The notes beneath the pieces were generated by a model, which worked only from the letters and a program-made list of their open reading frames with translations, was not told the origin of the DNA and made no database searches. Positions 63,200-64,000 of a stretch of DNA of 64,000 bases are shown here, piece by piece (position 1 is the stretch's first letter; each line of letters starts with the position of its first letter). The stretch covers positions 15,109,098-15,173,097 of the forward strand of contig NC_086251.1 of assembly GCF_021018805.1 (NCBI RefSeq). The letters run 5' to 3'. Source of the stretch: Prinia subflava. Taxonomy: Eukaryota > Chordata > Aves > Passeriformes > Cisticolidae. A program made the position numbers and the translations under genes.

Positions 63200-63860
63200 C
63201 AGAAGCCATTTCCACCAGATCCATCATTCCGTGCGGGCGAGCTCTGCCCTGGGAGCTGCTCTGGTCCAATCCCCCCGGCTGCATTTCCTCCGCGCTCCCA
63301 GCAACGAGCCCGGCTGGAATGCGATCCCTGAGGAATCCCAGGAGCACGGAGAGCCACAGTCAGCGCTGCTGAGCAGCTCTGTACGGGCTGCCTGTGCAGC
63401 TGGCTCGGCACGGTGTCCCCTCTGTCCCCAGCTCACACGGCTGCCGGCATTCCCACGAGGATGCCGTGCAGCGTCACTGCCGGCTGCTCTTGCCCGCGCC
63501 AGCTCACACAGCCGCCAGAGGGATAAACCAGCGGGGAGGACCGCGAACAAGGCTGCAAGGGACGCAGCAGCAGCTGGGACATGCAGGCTCCGTCCCGCGG
63601 GAGCCGCTGACGGGCGGGGCCGGGGGGTTCTGCCCCTCCTTGGGGGTGGTTCTGCCCCTCCTTGTCGCTCCCGCTGGCCGGGCCGGGCTGGGGACAGCAG
63701 GTGGCGGTCGCGTCCTTGGTACGGCGGCGCGGGGAGGCTGCACAGCGGCGAGCTCGGGGCAGCCTCTGTGACCCTCGGCCGGTGGCAGCCGTGGCTGCTC
63801 ACGCCGCCTGCCTCAGGCACTTCGAAATGGCGCTGAAAGGCTCCGCAGAGCCCTCCCCCG
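63200..63860. promoter_or_regulatory. CpG-rich segment, possible promoter of the next gene
   Basis: GC- and CpG-rich DNA of about 650 bp with GC boxes (GGGCGGGGC at 63612-63620). No coding exon of a known family is identifiable in it. The overlapping open frames on both strands look like products of GC richness. By human gene order the next gene would be TMEM86A, but its protein is not seen here. Confidence 0.5.
63626..63668. repeat. 22-bp tandem duplication in the right-end CpG island
   Basis: GGTTCTGCCCCTCCTTG occurs at 63626 and again at 63648, giving two copies of a 22-bp unit. Confidence 0.85.
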
Positions 63861-64000
63861 CAGCCTGCCAGGAGGAGAGCTTCCCCAGAACACTGCTGAG
63901 AGATAGGCAAACAGCAAAAAGAGCAGCTCAAAGGTTTATCTGTTTTATTCGAAGCTCTTTGTAATCATACATGCCTGCGAAGCTGAGAAGTGTGTGTTTG

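Noticed and set aside
63165..63931. Plus and minus open frames of 223 and 235 codons
   Set aside because: They overlap each other on opposite strands in GC-rich DNA and have Ala/Arg/Pro/Gly-biased composition typical of chance frames.
1..64000. CRISPR arrays, operons, ribosomal or transfer RNA genes
   Set aside because: None found; the tandem repeats present are minisatellites, microsatellites and LTR repeats of a vertebrate genome, without regularly spaced unique spacers.

Overview
This is nuclear DNA of a bird. The genes are spliced with GT-AG introns, the predicted proteins are vertebrate, and the background is rich in CR1-type LINE fragments and short solo LTRs, a repeat mix typical of avian genomes. 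No bacterial, viral or plasmid genes are present. The order of the three recognisable genes, TSG101 - UEVLD - SPTY2D1, all on the minus strand, matches the arrangement known from human 11p15.1, so the window is a conserved vertebrate block read against its genes.

Layout from left to right. 1-18,560: TSG101, the ESCRT-I subunit, with ten coding exons joining in frame to 392 codons; the CpG-rich promoter is near 18,500. 18,600-21,100: a GC-rich upstream flank with a three-copy 19-bp repeat, then AT-rich DNA that should hold the 3' end of UEVLD. 21,097-31,941: UEVLD, twelve coding exons, 478 codons, a UEV domain fused to a lactate/malate-dehydrogenase-like domain; its CpG-island promoter carries a run of GGGAC repeats just inside intron 1. 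32,000-40,500: intergenic DNA with a CR1 copy, then the probable long 3' UTR of SPTY2D1. 40,516-55,653: SPTY2D1 (SPT2 histone chaperone), six coding exons, 690 codons, with a 33-bp coding minisatellite of 14 units in its large third exon and a 9.5-kb first intron containing a CR1 copy, a solo LTR, an unexplained open reading frame and a 49-base poly(A) run. 55,700-64,000: the SPTY2D1 CpG island, CR1 copies, two more solo LTRs, and at 63,200-63,860 a further CpG-rich segment that may be the promoter of the next gene (TMEM86A would be expected from human synteny, but no TMEM86A coding exon is visible).

How the genes relate. TSG101 and UEVLD are tandem paralogues. Their first four coding exons have nearly the same lengths (42/85/66/164 versus 42/85/63/164 bp) and identical phases, and both have tyrosine where ubiquitin-conjugating enzymes have the catalytic cysteine. 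TSG101 sorts ubiquitinated cargo through PTAP-type peptide binding. UEVLD adds a dehydrogenase fold that keeps the nucleotide-binding glycines but has glutamine in place of the catalytic histidine. SPTY2D1 is functionally unrelated, binding histones H3-H4.

I found no previously undescribed biological system. The most interesting signals are the SPTY2D1 coding minisatellite, three solo LTRs with visible 4-bp target duplications all in the same orientation as the genes, the unexplained intronic reading frame at 51,477-51,899, the G-quadruplex-type repeat at UEVLD, and the orphan CpG island at the right end. Exon borders were placed by eye from GT-AG signals, reading-frame continuity and recall of the protein families; no alignment was run.
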